NCBI GenBank assembly: GCA_023423995.1
Contig: JAFAEL010000231.1
Span: forward strand, 1 to 31,539
Origin: Pseudomonadota bacterium
GTDB lineage: Bacteria; Pseudomonadota; Alphaproteobacteria; Rhizobiales; Beijerinckiaceae
DNA: 31,539 nt
Reading direction: 5' to 3'
Numbering within the stretch: the stretch's first letter is position 1; each line of letters opens with the position of its first letter. The notes under the pieces were generated by a model. It was given only the letters and a program-made list of their open reading frames with translations, did no database searches and was not told where the DNA came from. Made by a program: the position numbers and the translations under genes. Positions 22,130 to 30,164 of the stretch are shown piece after piece.

Positions 22130-23902
22130 TCAGAAGAGCCGGAGCACCGCCTGGTCCGCCTGGCTGGCGAGCGACAGGGCCGTCTGCGAGAGCTGCTGGC
22201 GGGTGTTGAGGGCGAGCAGGGTGGCGCTCTCCTCGTTCAGGTCGGCGTTGACCAGATTGTCCGCACCCGACTGCAGGGTGTTGATCATCGACTTGGTGAA
22301 GTCCTGACGGTTCTGAATGGTCGACAAGGCCGAGCCGAAGCTCGACGCCTGGGTCGCGAGCGTCGTCACCGCCTTGCTGAGCGCATCCAGGCGCGCGTCC
22401 AGTTGCGTGTCGTCGGAGAACTCGGCATCCGTCGCCTCGCCGATCGCCAGGGAGCTTTCGGAGAGATCGATCGCACGGACATTCCCCGAGACGCTCTTCG
22501 CCTGGATCTCGATATTGTTGGTGCCGTTCTCGTTAAAGGTCAGCTTCAGCTTGTCGGCCTTGAGCAGGTTGATGCCGTTGAAGCTGGAATCGTTGGCCAA
22601 CTTGTCGATCTGGGTGCGAAGGTCGTTGAACTGGCTCACCAGGTTCTTGCGGACCTCGTTCCCATTGATCGTCTGGGTGTTCGAAGAGCCCGTCCCCCCC
22701 GTCACGGCGCTGGCGCTCATGCCGACGACGCTCATGCTCGTGGTCGAGAGGTTCTCGATGCGGAGCTTGCCGCCGTCGTTCGACGCGCGCACCTTGCCGC
22801 TCAGCGAGTTGTTGCCGTTGATGTCGGCAACAAGCTGATCAACAGTCTTGACGGCGCCGGCTGTCGTAGGGGCCGTGCCGGCAGAAGCGGTGCCGAATAG
22901 GCCCGCATCCGTCCCAGCGATGGCGATCGTTGCTGTTCCCTTGGCCTTGTTCCGGAACGCGAGGCTGGTGCCGTCAGCATAGGCTTCGACCGCATTCGAC
23001 GCGCCGAGGTCCGCATTCGCCTTGAGCACGGCAGCCGCGACGTCGTTCTGCGTAGCGGTCAGCGTCACAGCGGTGCCGTTGACCGTGAAGCTCTTCTCGC
23101 CGGAGGAGCCGGGAACCGACACCTGAGTGCCGAAAATCGCCGTCTCGCCGGCCCCGGTGACGGCGATGCTGCCGTTCACGTTCGCGGCGGAGCGAATCTG
23201 CAACTTATCGCCGTCGGCAACGGCCTCAAACTTGCCAGCGGCATCCGCATCGGCCGCTATGGCGTCGTTGATCTTCGTGACAGCCTTGGCGAGGGTGTCC
23301 TCGGCCGTAGTCAGCGTAACATCGACGGAGCCGCCGTCGAAAGCGATGGTGAGAGCCGCGTCGCCGCTTGGCGTAGCGTAGTCGGCTGCCGCCGTATAGG
23401 TCGCCTTTGCTGCCGTCGTGGGGGCCGCATAGGCCGCCGAGGTTTTCACCGTTGTCTGGGAGCCGCCGACATCCACCGAGTTCAGCGCGACGTTGACGGG
23501 GGTCGTACCCACCGATCCGCCGGAGAAGGTAAGATTGCTTACCGAGTCCAGGCTGATCGTCGAGGGATCGAGCGTGACCGACTTGCCCTGGAACGACTTA
23601 TCGCTTCGCGCCTGGCGAATGTTCGCCTGCATCGACTCGATGTTCTTGGTGATCGCCTTCATGCCGTTGTCGGCGGCTTCGAGCGTCTTGATGCCGTTCG
23701 ACATGCCGTCGAGCAGCGAGGACAGACCGGACGCGCGGTTATTCAGCGAGGAGGCGGTGAAGAAGTTCGCCGGATTGTCGAGTGCCGAGTTGACCTTCTT
23801 GCCGGTCGCAAGGCGATTCTGAAGCGTCGCCTGCATCGACGTGGTGCTTTGGAGCGCGAGCAGGTTGTTGCGAACCGCGCTCGAAATAACGGTACCAGCC
23901 AT
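22130..23902 (-). CDS. Flagellin 2
   Basis: A 590-residue flagellin paralogous to flagellin 1, with nearly identical ends (RLATGKKVNSALDNPANFF; LLALNTRQQLSQTALSLA) and a more divergent middle. The middle again has three tandem Flagellin_IN-like units; the segment GAGETAIFG-QVSVPG is almost shared between paralogues. It ends in LRLF, one residue shorter than its sibling. AAAGG precedes ATG 23902 but falls within a hairpin. It has its own 274-bp upstream region and its own terminator, so it can be regulated independently of flagellin 1. Confidence 0.95.
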   Translation of the reverse strand: MAGTVISSAVRNNLLALQSTTSMQATLQNRLATGKKVNSALDNPANFFTASSLNNRASGLSSLLDGMSNGIKTLEAADNGMKAITKNIESMQANIRQARSDKSFQGKSVTLDPSTISLDSVSNLTFSGGSVGTTPVNVALNSVDVGGSQTTVKTSAAYAAPTTAAKATYTAAADYATPSGDAALTIAFDGGSVDVTLTTAEDTLAKAVTKINDAIAADADAAGKFEAVADGDKLQIRSAANVNGSIAVTGAGETAIFGTQVSVPGSSGEKSFTVNGTAVTLTATQNDVAAAVLKANADLGASNAVEAYADGTSLAFRNKAKGTATIAIAGTDAGLFGTASAGTAPTTAGAVKTVDQLVADINGNNSLSGKVRASNDGGKLRIENLSTTSMSVVGMSASAVTGGTGSSNTQTINGNEVRKNLVSQFNDLRTQIDKLANDSSFNGINLLKADKLKLTFNENGTNNIEIQAKSVSGNVRAIDLSESSLAIGEATDAEFSDDTQLDARLDALSKAVTTLATQASSFGSALSTIQNRQDFTKSMINTLQSGADNLVNADLNEESATLLALNTRQQLSQTALSLASQADQAVLRLF

Positions 23903-23906
23903 AGTC

Positions 23907-23923
23907 CAAACCTTTCTGGTTTG
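23907..23923 (-). promoter_or_regulatory. Hairpin enclosing the flagellin 2 ribosome-binding site
   Basis: In the mRNA, CAAACC, AGAAA, GGTTTG form a 6-bp stem with a 5-base loop, ending 4 bases before the start codon. The AAAGG Shine-Dalgarno spans loop and stem, so folding would limit translation. FlbT-type control of flagellin leaders makes this a plausible target. Confidence 0.5.
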
Positions 23924-24117
23924 TTGCCTCTCGGCACGCCTTCATCCTGAAGACGCTGCAGATGATGCCCGGACAGGTACAAACGAGAGGTAAAGAGGCG
24001 GGGCGGCCGAGCGGCGAGGTGAATGGATGGTTCAGCCGATATGCGAGAGGCCGTGATCGGTCCCGCTCACCTGCCGGAGCGGGGAGCACGGTGCTGCGGC
24101 CGGAGCCGCCAACGCGG

Positions 24118-24144
24118 AAAACCCGCAGGCGCGTGCGCCTCGGG
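24118..24144 (-). terminator. Intrinsic terminator of the flaG-like gene
   Basis: On the minus strand CCCGAGGCGC-AC-GCGCCTGCGGG forms a 10-bp stem with one bulged base, followed directly by TTTT. It lies 33 bases past the flaG-like stop. The rest of the 274-bp gap up to flagellin 2 holds that gene's promoter region, where I recognise no clear promoter motif. Confidence 0.8.
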
Positions 24145-24176
24145 CAAAACCTTCAGGGATTGGTAAGCAGGCGCGC

Positions 24177-24554
24177 TTAGACGAACCTGCTCAGTCGATA
24201 GCGCTCCTCGGGAGCCGCGTCGGCCTCGAGCAGCTCACGGGAGTAGGCACGGATCCGCAGAAGCGCCTGGTCGGGCACCTGGCGGAGAACCTCTCCGGAT
24301 TCCTCGCTGATCGTCTGGAAGACGAGGTCCTGCGTCTGCGCATCGATGGTGACGTTTCGTGAGACGTCAGCGATCGAGCCGGCCTCGGGCCTGCTCTTCT
24401 CGGGAGACGGCTTTTCTGGTGCGCCGCCCTGTTGGACGGTCGCTTGGGCCGGTAGCTCGGTCCTGACGGAATCCGGCGGAGGCGGCGCGCTGATGCGTGG
24501 CGCGTCTCCCAGGACCGGCAAGACGGAAGCTCTGGCGCTCGAAACCACTTCCAT
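24177..24554 (-). CDS. FlaG-like flagellar protein
   Basis: A 125-residue protein. The first 60 residues are a Pro/Ala/Glu-rich, probably disordered region. The C-terminal half (VSRNVTIDAQTQDLVFQTISEESGEVLRQVPDQALLRIRAY) is the FlaG pattern, with the conserved GEV(L/I)RQ(V/I)P core. FlaG proteins influence filament length in other bacteria. ATG 24554 has no clear ribosome site; a GGAGG further upstream at about 24595 is too distant. It stands between the flgI-flgJ-flgN group and flagellin 2, with its own terminator. Confidence 0.8.
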   Translation of the reverse strand: MEVVSSARASVLPVLGDAPRISAPPPPDSVRTELPAQATVQQGGAPEKPSPEKSRPEAGSIADVSRNVTIDAQTQDLVFQTISEESGEVLRQVPDQALLRIRAYSRELLEADAAPEERYRLSRFV

Positions 24555-24687
24555 GGTCGAACATCCATGTTGACGCAGCCTTCTGCTGCATCCTCCGTCA
24601 TACGCCCGGGCGCTGAATCACAGGTTTAAACGTGAGGTTAATTTTCGGATCGGTCAGTTCGTCAAATATGACTATACAGGGCGCGGG

Positions 24688-25161
24688 TTAAAAACGCCCT
24701 GAGAAGACGAGCGGCGAGGCCGCCTGCGGCGCGGGAGCGGAACGGCTCGGCAGGGCATAGACGTTCGGCCGCGCCTCCTTCTGGACCGCCTCGGACAGGC
24801 CGCGGATCAGCCCTTCGGCAACGGCGCGCGCGGTTGCGATCACCGTCTGGTTGCGGCTGATCACGCGCTCGAAGGCCGCCTGGCGCTCACGAAACCGTCG
24901 TAGCCCTTCAGGCGAATGCCGGGCGAGCGCGACGACATTCGCCTTCGCGCGCTGGAGATGGAGCACATAGGCGGCGGAGAGCTCTCCCTTCCGCTTCTCC
25001 TCGGCGAGCCCGTCGCGGATGCGGCCGGCCCCGATCAGTGCGGTCTCCGCCTCTAGGGCTCCTTCGAGCTCCTCCAGCGCCGCCGTGAGGGCCGCGAGGA
25101 GGCGCTCGGCATCCTCGCGCGTGGCAACCTGCCGGTTGAGCGTGTCAGCGGGAGCCGGCAT
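24688..25161 (-). CDS. FlgN-like flagellar export chaperone
   Basis: A 157-residue, almost entirely helical protein (TREDAERLLAALTAALEELEGALEAETALIGAGRIRDGLAEEKRKGELSAAYV...). The long helical hairpin, the LIxxG...L..EK-KG-L pattern and its place right after the rod-binding gene are typical of FlgN. FlgN escorts hook-filament junction proteins to the export gate. AGGAAGGAG precedes ATG 25161, which lies 17 bases inside the upstream gene. A 6-bp hairpin (24678-24700) overlaps its stop. The family call is by pattern, with no catalytic motif to confirm it. Confidence 0.75.
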   Translation of the reverse strand: MPAPADTLNRQVATREDAERLLAALTAALEELEGALEAETALIGAGRIRDGLAEEKRKGELSAAYVLHLQRAKANVVALARHSPEGLRRFRERQAAFERVISRNQTVIATARAVAEGLIRGLSEAVQKEARPNVYALPSRSAPAPQAASPLVFSGRF

Positions 25162-25486
25162 CGGCTGCTCCTTCCTGCATCTGCAGCATCTGCCGGTAGA
25201 TCTGGTCGGCAATGCCGAGCCCACCGGTCTTCACGATGCTGCCGGCATATTCCTTGGCGAGCATCGAGCGGTACACGCCGCCGCCCGTGCCGTTGTCACC
25301 CAGAGGGCCATCCTGCCCGGCTCCTTCGGTCAGCCGGTCCATCGTCTGCTCGAGGAACATCGTCTCGAAATCCTCGGCAGTCTTGCGGGTCCTGCCGAGA
25401 TGCGCCGCCTCGGAAGCGGATTCGGCGATCCCCTTAACGGCGTTCGCCGCAAGAGAAAGCCCCAGCATGGCAAGCGGTGCCACCAT
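25145..25486 (-). CDS. Rod-binding protein, FlgJ N-terminal type
   Basis: A 113-residue protein matching the rod-binding half of FlgJ: AEDFETMFLEQTMDRLTEG, then GGVYRSMLAKEYAGSIVKTGGLGIADQIYRQMLQ. The muramidase half of enterobacterial FlgJ is absent, as is usual in alphaproteobacteria, so a separate enzyme must open the cell wall. ATG 25486 shares one base with the flgI stop (TGATG), so it is coupled to flgI. GAGGTG precedes it. Confidence 0.88.
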   Translation of the reverse strand: MVAPLAMLGLSLAANAVKGIAESASEAAHLGRTRKTAEDFETMFLEQTMDRLTEGAGQDGPLGDNGTGGGVYRSMLAKEYAGSIVKTGGLGIADQIYRQMLQMQEGAADAGSR

Positions 25487-26640
25487 CACATCACCTCGAT
25501 ATCGGCCTGAAGCGCGCCGGCCGCCTTGATGGCCTGCAGGATGGAGATCAGGTCGCGCGGCCCGATCCCGAGTGCGTTGAGTCCGTCGACGAGTTCGCGC
25601 AGCGTCACTCCCTCCCGGACGATGGCGAGCTTGTTCTTGTCGCCGGTATCGACCTTCAGGCTGGTCCGGGGCACGACCACGGTCTCGCCGTCGGAGAACG
25701 GCTCCGGCTGGCTCACCTCGGGCCGCTCGGAGATGGTCACCGTCAGGTTGCCCTGCGCCACGGCGACCTGGGAGACGCGCACGTCCCGCCCCATCACGAT
25801 GATTCCCGAACGCTCATCGACCACGATGCGGGCGGTCTGGTCGGGCTCGATCTTCAGCTGCTCGATCTCCGTGAGGAGCTGGATCATGTTGCCCCGGTAT
25901 TTCGGGGGAATGTTGAGCGTGATGGTGGCCGGATCGGTCGGCTCGGCCGTATCCGCGCCGAGGAAGTCGTTGATCGAGGCGGCGATCCGCTTCGCCGTGG
26001 TGAAATCGGGGTTCCGCAGGGACAGCCGGAGCGAGCGCTGCGCGTTCAGCTTGAACTCGACCTCGCGCTCGATGACGGCGCCGTTGGCGATCCGCCCGAC
26101 GGTCGGCACGCCGCGCGTGATCTTCGCCGCGTCTCCCTCTGCCTGGAACCCGGAGATCGTGAGCGAGCCCTGGCTCACCGCATAGACCTCGCCGTCGGCG
26201 CCGAGCAGCGGCGTGACGAGGAGCGTGCCGCCCTGCAGCGACTTCGAATCCCCGAGCGCGGAGACGGTTACGTCCAGGCGGGTGCCCTGGGTCGCGAAGG
26301 CCGGGAGGCTCGCCGTGACCATCACGGCGGCGACATTCGCCGTCCGCAGCGTAGCGCCGCGGGTGTTGACGCCCAGCCGCTCCAGCATCGCCGTGAGGGA
26401 CTGCTTGGTGAAGGGGGCGTTGTTCAGCGTGTCCCCGGTGCCGTTCAGGCCGACGACGAGCCCGTATCCGACGAGCTGGTTCTGGCGCACGCCCTCGACC
26501 TGCGCGAGGTCCTTGATGCGGGACAGCGCAGCCGCGGGCGCGCTCGTCGCCGCCCAACCGACGACGGCCGCGACGAGAAGAAGAGACGGGAAGGAGCGCT
26601 TCAGGAGGCGGGGCAGCATGGCGGGCCAGTTTGTTGCCAT
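25486..26640 (-). CDS. flgI: Flagellar P-ring protein FlgI
   Basis: A 384-residue periplasmic protein that forms the P-ring around the rod in the peptidoglycan layer. A Sec signal peptide (LLKRSFPSLLLVAAVVGWA then APAAA) precedes the mature LSRIKDLAQVEGVRQNQLVGYGLVVGLNGTGD, which is invariant in FlgI. IPPKYRGNMIQLLTEIEQL and RSGIIVMGRDVRVSQVAVAQGNLTVTI follow, with the C-terminal LNALGIGPRDLISILQAIKAAGALQADIEVM. ATG 26640 is chosen as the start nearest the signal peptide apart from ATG 26619, which is also possible. The gene opens the flgI-flgJ-flgN run and diverges from fliX, as in Caulobacter. Confidence 0.95.
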   Translation of the reverse strand: MATNWPAMLPRLLKRSFPSLLLVAAVVGWAATSAPAAALSRIKDLAQVEGVRQNQLVGYGLVVGLNGTGDTLNNAPFTKQSLTAMLERLGVNTRGATLRTANVAAVMVTASLPAFATQGTRLDVTVSALGDSKSLQGGTLLVTPLLGADGEVYAVSQGSLTISGFQAEGDAAKITRGVPTVGRIANGAVIEREVEFKLNAQRSLRLSLRNPDFTTAKRIAASINDFLGADTAEPTDPATITLNIPPKYRGNMIQLLTEIEQLKIEPDQTARIVVDERSGIIVMGRDVRVSQVAVAQGNLTVTISERPEVSQPEPFSDGETVVVPRTSLKVDTGDKNKLAIVREGVTLRELVDGLNALGIGPRDLISILQAIKAAGALQADIEVM

Positions 26641-26779
26641 CGCTCGTGCGAGCCGCGTGCCAGCCCCGAGGGTAGACCTAACTCCTTGATCTACCTCGTA
26701 ATGCGTAGCCGACGACCCGCCGATAGCCCTATCCGGAGGGCGGGAATGACTAGCCAATTCGGCAAGTTCTGCCGGGCGC

Positions 26780-26794
26780 TTAAGAGCGTATTAA
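26780..26794. promoter_or_regulatory. CtrA-type box between flgI and fliX
   Basis: TTAA (26780-26783), seven bases, TTAA (26791-26794) and then CCAT exactly match the CtrA consensus TTAA-N7-TTAA. The box lies 55 bases before the fliX ATG and 140 bases from the flgI start. In Caulobacter the master cell-cycle regulator CtrA controls this same divergent region. Confidence 0.7.
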
Positions 26795-26848
26795 CCATAG
26801 CGGCCCGAACTTCCCGGCCTGAGAGAAGGGCCCGGAGCCAAGCCGACC

Positions 26849-27262
26849 ATGCGCATCGATCCGCGTTTCGCGGCTTCCGCGATCACGCCCTCGATCCGCT
26901 CGGGCCAGGCATCGGGAACCAAGTTCAAGCTCGACGAGGGCGGGAAGGCGCACGCCGCTGCGACGCACGGCGCTGCATCGCTTGCGACGCTTGACGCCAT
27001 CCTCCAGCTGCAATCGGAAGAGGACCCCGCCGAACGCCGGCGACGCTCGGCTCGCCGCGGCCACGATCTTCTCGACGGCCTCGACAGGCTCAAGGCCGCC
27101 CTCCTCGCCGGATCGGTGCCGGCCGCGGAACTGGGCCGGATCGCCAGATCTCTCGCCGATGCCGGATCGAGCGGCGACCCGCAGCTCGACGGCATCGTCG
27201 CCCAGATCGAGCTGCGCGCCAGGGTCGAGCTCGCAAAGCTCGGGCGAGCCGAGTTCACCTGA
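26849..27262 (+). CDS. fliX: Flagellar assembly regulator FliX
   Basis: A 137-residue protein of the alphaproteobacterial FliX family. It has a low-complexity front (MRIDPRFAAS...), the conserved LATLDAILQLQ, an Arg-rich stretch (ERRRRSARRGHDLLDGLDRLKAALLAG) and a C-terminal DPQLDGIVAQIELRARVELAKL. In Caulobacter FliX links completion of early flagellar structures to activation of later genes through FlbD. The gene is divergent from flgI and lies directly downstream of a CtrA-type box. GGAG lies about 12 bases before the ATG. Confidence 0.88.
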   Translation: MRIDPRFAASAITPSIRSGQASGTKFKLDEGGKAHAAATHGAASLATLDAILQLQSEEDPAERRRRSARRGHDLLDGLDRLKAALLAGSVPAAELGRIARSLADAGSSGDPQLDGIVAQIELRARVELAKLGRAEFT

Positions 27263-27512
27263 GCGGGTGAGCGCGCAACCGAGACAATCGTCGGATGTGG
27301 CCCTTGGCCCCAGCGGATTGACCCGACCGGGGATGTTGGGACAGTTTCCTTAGCAACGAGATGCGGTCGACGAGCCGCGTCCCGGGCGCTTGCGCCCGAT
27401 GATCCGGCCCGGATCGTAGAGGAAACACCGGTCCGCCAGGCCTCGTTGCTCGGTCAATACTCCGACCGTCTGCAGCGGGATCCGGCGTGCCTGCCCATCG
27501 AGGTCGCGGCGT
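27263..27512. other. Intergenic region before livH with two adjacent palindromes
   Basis: 250 bp without a supported gene. CGGGCGC-TT-GCGCCCG (27383-27398) and GATCCGG-C-CCGGATC (27401-27415) lie side by side. They may be the end of the fliX transcript or regulator sites for the transporter operon. TTGACC at 27318 could be a -35 element, but no good -10 follows it. Confidence 0.4.
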
Positions 27513-28382
27513 TTGAACCTGAGCCTGTTCGTCCAGCAGATCCTGAACGGCCTCACGCTCGGGAGCGTCTATGCGCTCGTGGCGCTCGGCCTGACGCTGG
27601 TCTACGGCATCCTGCACATCCCGAACTTCTCGCACGGCGCGCTCTTCATGGCGGGCGCCTATGCGGCGTTCTTCTTCGTCGGGTCCCTCGGGGCTAACTA
27701 CTGGGTCGCCCTCGCCGGCGCGGCCGCCGTGACGGCCGCGATCGCGGTGCTGTCCGAGCGCCTGGTCTTCTCCCGATTACGGGACTCGCCTCCGCTCCAC
27801 GACATGATCGCGGCGATTGGCCTTCTCCTGTTCATCGAGGCGGTCGCGCACGCGATCTGGGGCGCCGATTTCCGCCGCCTCGCTCCACCCTATCCCGGGA
27901 TCATGCGGATCGCCGGAACGGTGCTGCCGATCCAGCGCGCGCTCATCATCGCGGGAGCGATCGGCCTGATGATCGCGCTGCACCTGTTTCTGAAGCGCAC
28001 GACCACCGGATCCACCATCGTGGCGATGGCGCAGAACCGGGAGGGGGCGTCGCTGGTCGGTATCGACCTCACGCGGGTGTCGATCATCACCTTCGCGATC
28101 TCGGGTGCGCTGGCGGCCATCGCGGCCGTGCTCTTTGCGCCGATCAACCTGATCTCGCCCGCGATGGGCAACCTCGTGATCCTGAAGGCCTTCGTGATCA
28201 TCATCCTGGGCGGGATGGGCTCGGTTCCCGGCGCGATCCTCGGCGGCATGATCATCGGCTTCGCCGAGAGCTTCGGGGCCTTCTACATCTCGACGGACCT
28301 GAAGGACATCATCGCCTTCGCGCTGCTCGTCGCGATCCTGTCGCTCCGGCCCCAGGGCCTGTTCCCGGCGCCCGCACGATGA
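27513..28382 (+). CDS. livH: Branched-chain amino acid-type ABC transporter permease LivH
   Basis: A 289-residue inner-membrane permease with about eight hydrophobic spans. LNGLTLGSVYALVALGLTLVYGIL and NFSHGALFMAGAYAA are the standard LivH front, and AFVIIILGGMGSVPGAILGG the coupling region near the C-terminus. The start is TTG 27513 with GAGGTC at about 8 bases. It overlaps livM by 4 bases (ATGA). The liv family imports branched-chain amino acids, but close relatives carry aromatic or dicarboxylic acids, so the substrate is open here. Confidence 0.93.
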   Translation: MNLSLFVQQILNGLTLGSVYALVALGLTLVYGILHIPNFSHGALFMAGAYAAFFFVGSLGANYWVALAGAAAVTAAIAVLSERLVFSRLRDSPPLHDMIAAIGLLLFIEAVAHAIWGADFRRLAPPYPGIMRIAGTVLPIQRALIIAGAIGLMIALHLFLKRTTTGSTIVAMAQNREGASLVGIDLTRVSIITFAISGALAAIAAVLFAPINLISPAMGNLVILKAFVIIILGGMGSVPGAILGGMIIGFAESFGAFYISTDLKDIIAFALLVAILSLRPQGLFPAPAR

Positions 28383-29407
28383 CCCGAATGCTGTCCCCCC
28401 GCGTGATAGCCCTGGTCGGGCTGGCACTGGCCATCGTCTATCCGCTCGTCGTTCCGAACGACTACTTCATCTATGTCATGGCGCTCGCGTTCATCTTCGC
28501 GATCGCCACGATCGGCCTGAACCTCATCCTCGGCTATACGGGCCAGCTCAACCTCGCCCATGCCGGGTTCATGGCGATCGGGGCCTACACGCTCGGCCTG
28601 CTCACGGTCGATTACGGCGTGCCGTTCTGGCTCGCCCTCTTCCTGTCCGGCACCGTGGCCGCTGCCTTCGGTCTCCTGGCCGGGCTGGTCTCGCTGCGGC
28701 TCCGCGCCGATTACTTCGCGATCTTCACCCTCTGCGTCGGGCTCATCATCTGGCTTGTCATCGAGAAGTGGGACGCGCTGACCCATGGCGTGGTCGGCGT
28801 CATCGGCATCCCGGCCCCCTCCCCGATCGGCCCGATCCGGTTCGATACCCCGCTGGCGAACTACTACCTCGTCCTCGCCTTCCTGGTGCTCGCGCTCTTC
28901 GTCATGGACCGGATCGTCCACTCGCTGCTCGGGCGCGCCTTCGTGGCGATCCGCAACGGCGAGGGACTGGCGGAGGCGCTCGGCATCCCGCTGATGCGGA
29001 CCAAGGTGACGTCCTTCGTCATCTCGACCGCCTATGCGGGCTATGCGGGCGGCCTCTATGCCGGGTTCGTGCGCTTCATCGGCCCGCAGATCGCGAGCGA
29101 GGCGAACGCCTTCGACATGATCGCCTTCATCCTGGTGGGCGGGCTCGGCACCCTGTCCGGCCCGGTGCTGGGTGCGATCGCCCTCACCTGGGCGACGCAA
29201 TCGCTGCAATTCCTGCAGGATTACCGCCTCCTGGTGTTCGGGCCGCTGCTGATCGTGCTCGTCATGTTCCTGCCGAAGGGCATCATCGGAACCCTCAAGG
29301 CCCGGCAGGCACGACAGGCGGCAGCCCACGCGGCGGCCGAGCGCGCCGCACTCGGAAAGGTGGAGACCCGGTCGCACGAGACGGACAGGAGCCCCGCGCA
29401 TGCTTGA
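28379..29407 (+). CDS. livM: Branched-chain amino acid-type ABC transporter permease LivM
   Basis: A 342-residue inner-membrane permease, the second half of the channel. IATIGLNLILGYTGQLNLAHAGFMAIGAYT is the LivM signature, and FDMIAFILVGGLGTLSGPVLGA contains the loop that contacts the ATPase. The C-terminal tail after IIGTLKARQARQAAAHAAAERAAL is charged and Ala-rich. It starts in the livH stop (ATGA) and overlaps livG by 8 bases. Confidence 0.94.
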   Translation: MTRMLSPRVIALVGLALAIVYPLVVPNDYFIYVMALAFIFAIATIGLNLILGYTGQLNLAHAGFMAIGAYTLGLLTVDYGVPFWLALFLSGTVAAAFGLLAGLVSLRLRADYFAIFTLCVGLIIWLVIEKWDALTHGVVGVIGIPAPSPIGPIRFDTPLANYYLVLAFLVLALFVMDRIVHSLLGRAFVAIRNGEGLAEALGIPLMRTKVTSFVISTAYAGYAGGLYAGFVRFIGPQIASEANAFDMIAFILVGGLGTLSGPVLGAIALTWATQSLQFLQDYRLLVFGPLLIVLVMFLPKGIIGTLKARQARQAAAHAAAERAALGKVETRSHETDRSPAHA

Positions 29408-30164
29408 GGTCCGCGGGCTCACCAAGCGGTTCGGCGGCCTCGCCGCCGTGAAGGACGTGTCGACCAGCTTCGAGCGCGGCAGGATCACCGCCGTGATCGG
29501 CCCGAACGGCGCCGGCAAGACGACCTTCTTCAACCTTTGCGCCGGAACGCACCGGCCGACCGAAGGTCAGGTGCTCCTCGACGGCCAGGACATCACCGGG
29601 ATGCGGCCCGACAGGATCGCGCATCTCGGGATCGCGCGGACGTTCCAGACGACGACCCTGTTCGAGGATGCCAGCGTCCTCGACAACCTGATCGTCGGCC
29701 ACCGCCTCCGCACGAGCTCGACCTTGCTCGACGTCGTGCTGAACACGAAGCGGCTGCAGGCCGACGAGCGGGAGTGCCGGGCGAAGGCCGAGGAGGCGCT
29801 CCACTTCGTCGGCCTCGAGCACGCGGCCATGCGGGTGGTGGCCGATATCAGCCAGGAGGAGAAGAAGCGCGTCGCCTTCGCGCTCGCGCTTGCGACCGAG
29901 CCGCGCATCGTCCTCCTCGACGAGCCGGCGGGCGGCGTGAACCCCGACGAGACCGAAGGCCTCGCCCGCCTCATCCGCAAGATGGCGGAGAGCGGGCTCA
30001 CGGTCGGGCTGATCGAGCACAAGATGGGGATGATCATGGGGCTCGCCGACCGCATCGTGGTGCTGGATCACGGCGAGAAGATCTCGGAGGGAACGCCGGC
30101 GGAGGTGTCGCGCGATCCGAAGGTGATCGAGGCTTATCTCGGGGCTGACTATGCTGCGGTGTGA
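29400..30164 (+). CDS. livG: ABC transporter ATP-binding protein LivG
   Basis: A 254-residue ATPase. Walker A GPNGAGKT is at 34-41, the Q-loop FQ at 82-83, Walker B VLLDEP at 171-176, and the H-loop in LIEHKM. The LivG insert after TFQTTTLFEDASVLDNL is present. The signature loop, normally LSGGQ or LAYGxQ, reads ISQEEKKR (150-157), lacking both glycine and the usual glutamine position. LivF keeps the canonical form. The gene overlaps livM by 8 and livF by 14 bases, so the operon is tightly coupled. Confidence 0.93.
   Translation: MLEVRGLTKRFGGLAAVKDVSTSFERGRITAVIGPNGAGKTTFFNLCAGTHRPTEGQVLLDGQDITGMRPDRIAHLGIARTFQTTTLFEDASVLDNLIVGHRLRTSSTLLDVVLNTKRLQADERECRAKAEEALHFVGLEHAAMRVVADISQEEKKRVAFALALATEPRIVLLDEPAGGVNPDETEGLARLIRKMAESGLTVGLIEHKMGMIMGLADRIVVLDHGEKISEGTPAEVSRDPKVIEAYLGADYAAV

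Noticed and set aside
24624..24648. TTAA-type pair upstream of the FlaG-like gene as a CtrA box
   Set aside because: The spacing between the two TTAA units is 8, not 7, bases, so it does not meet the consensus used for the other sites.
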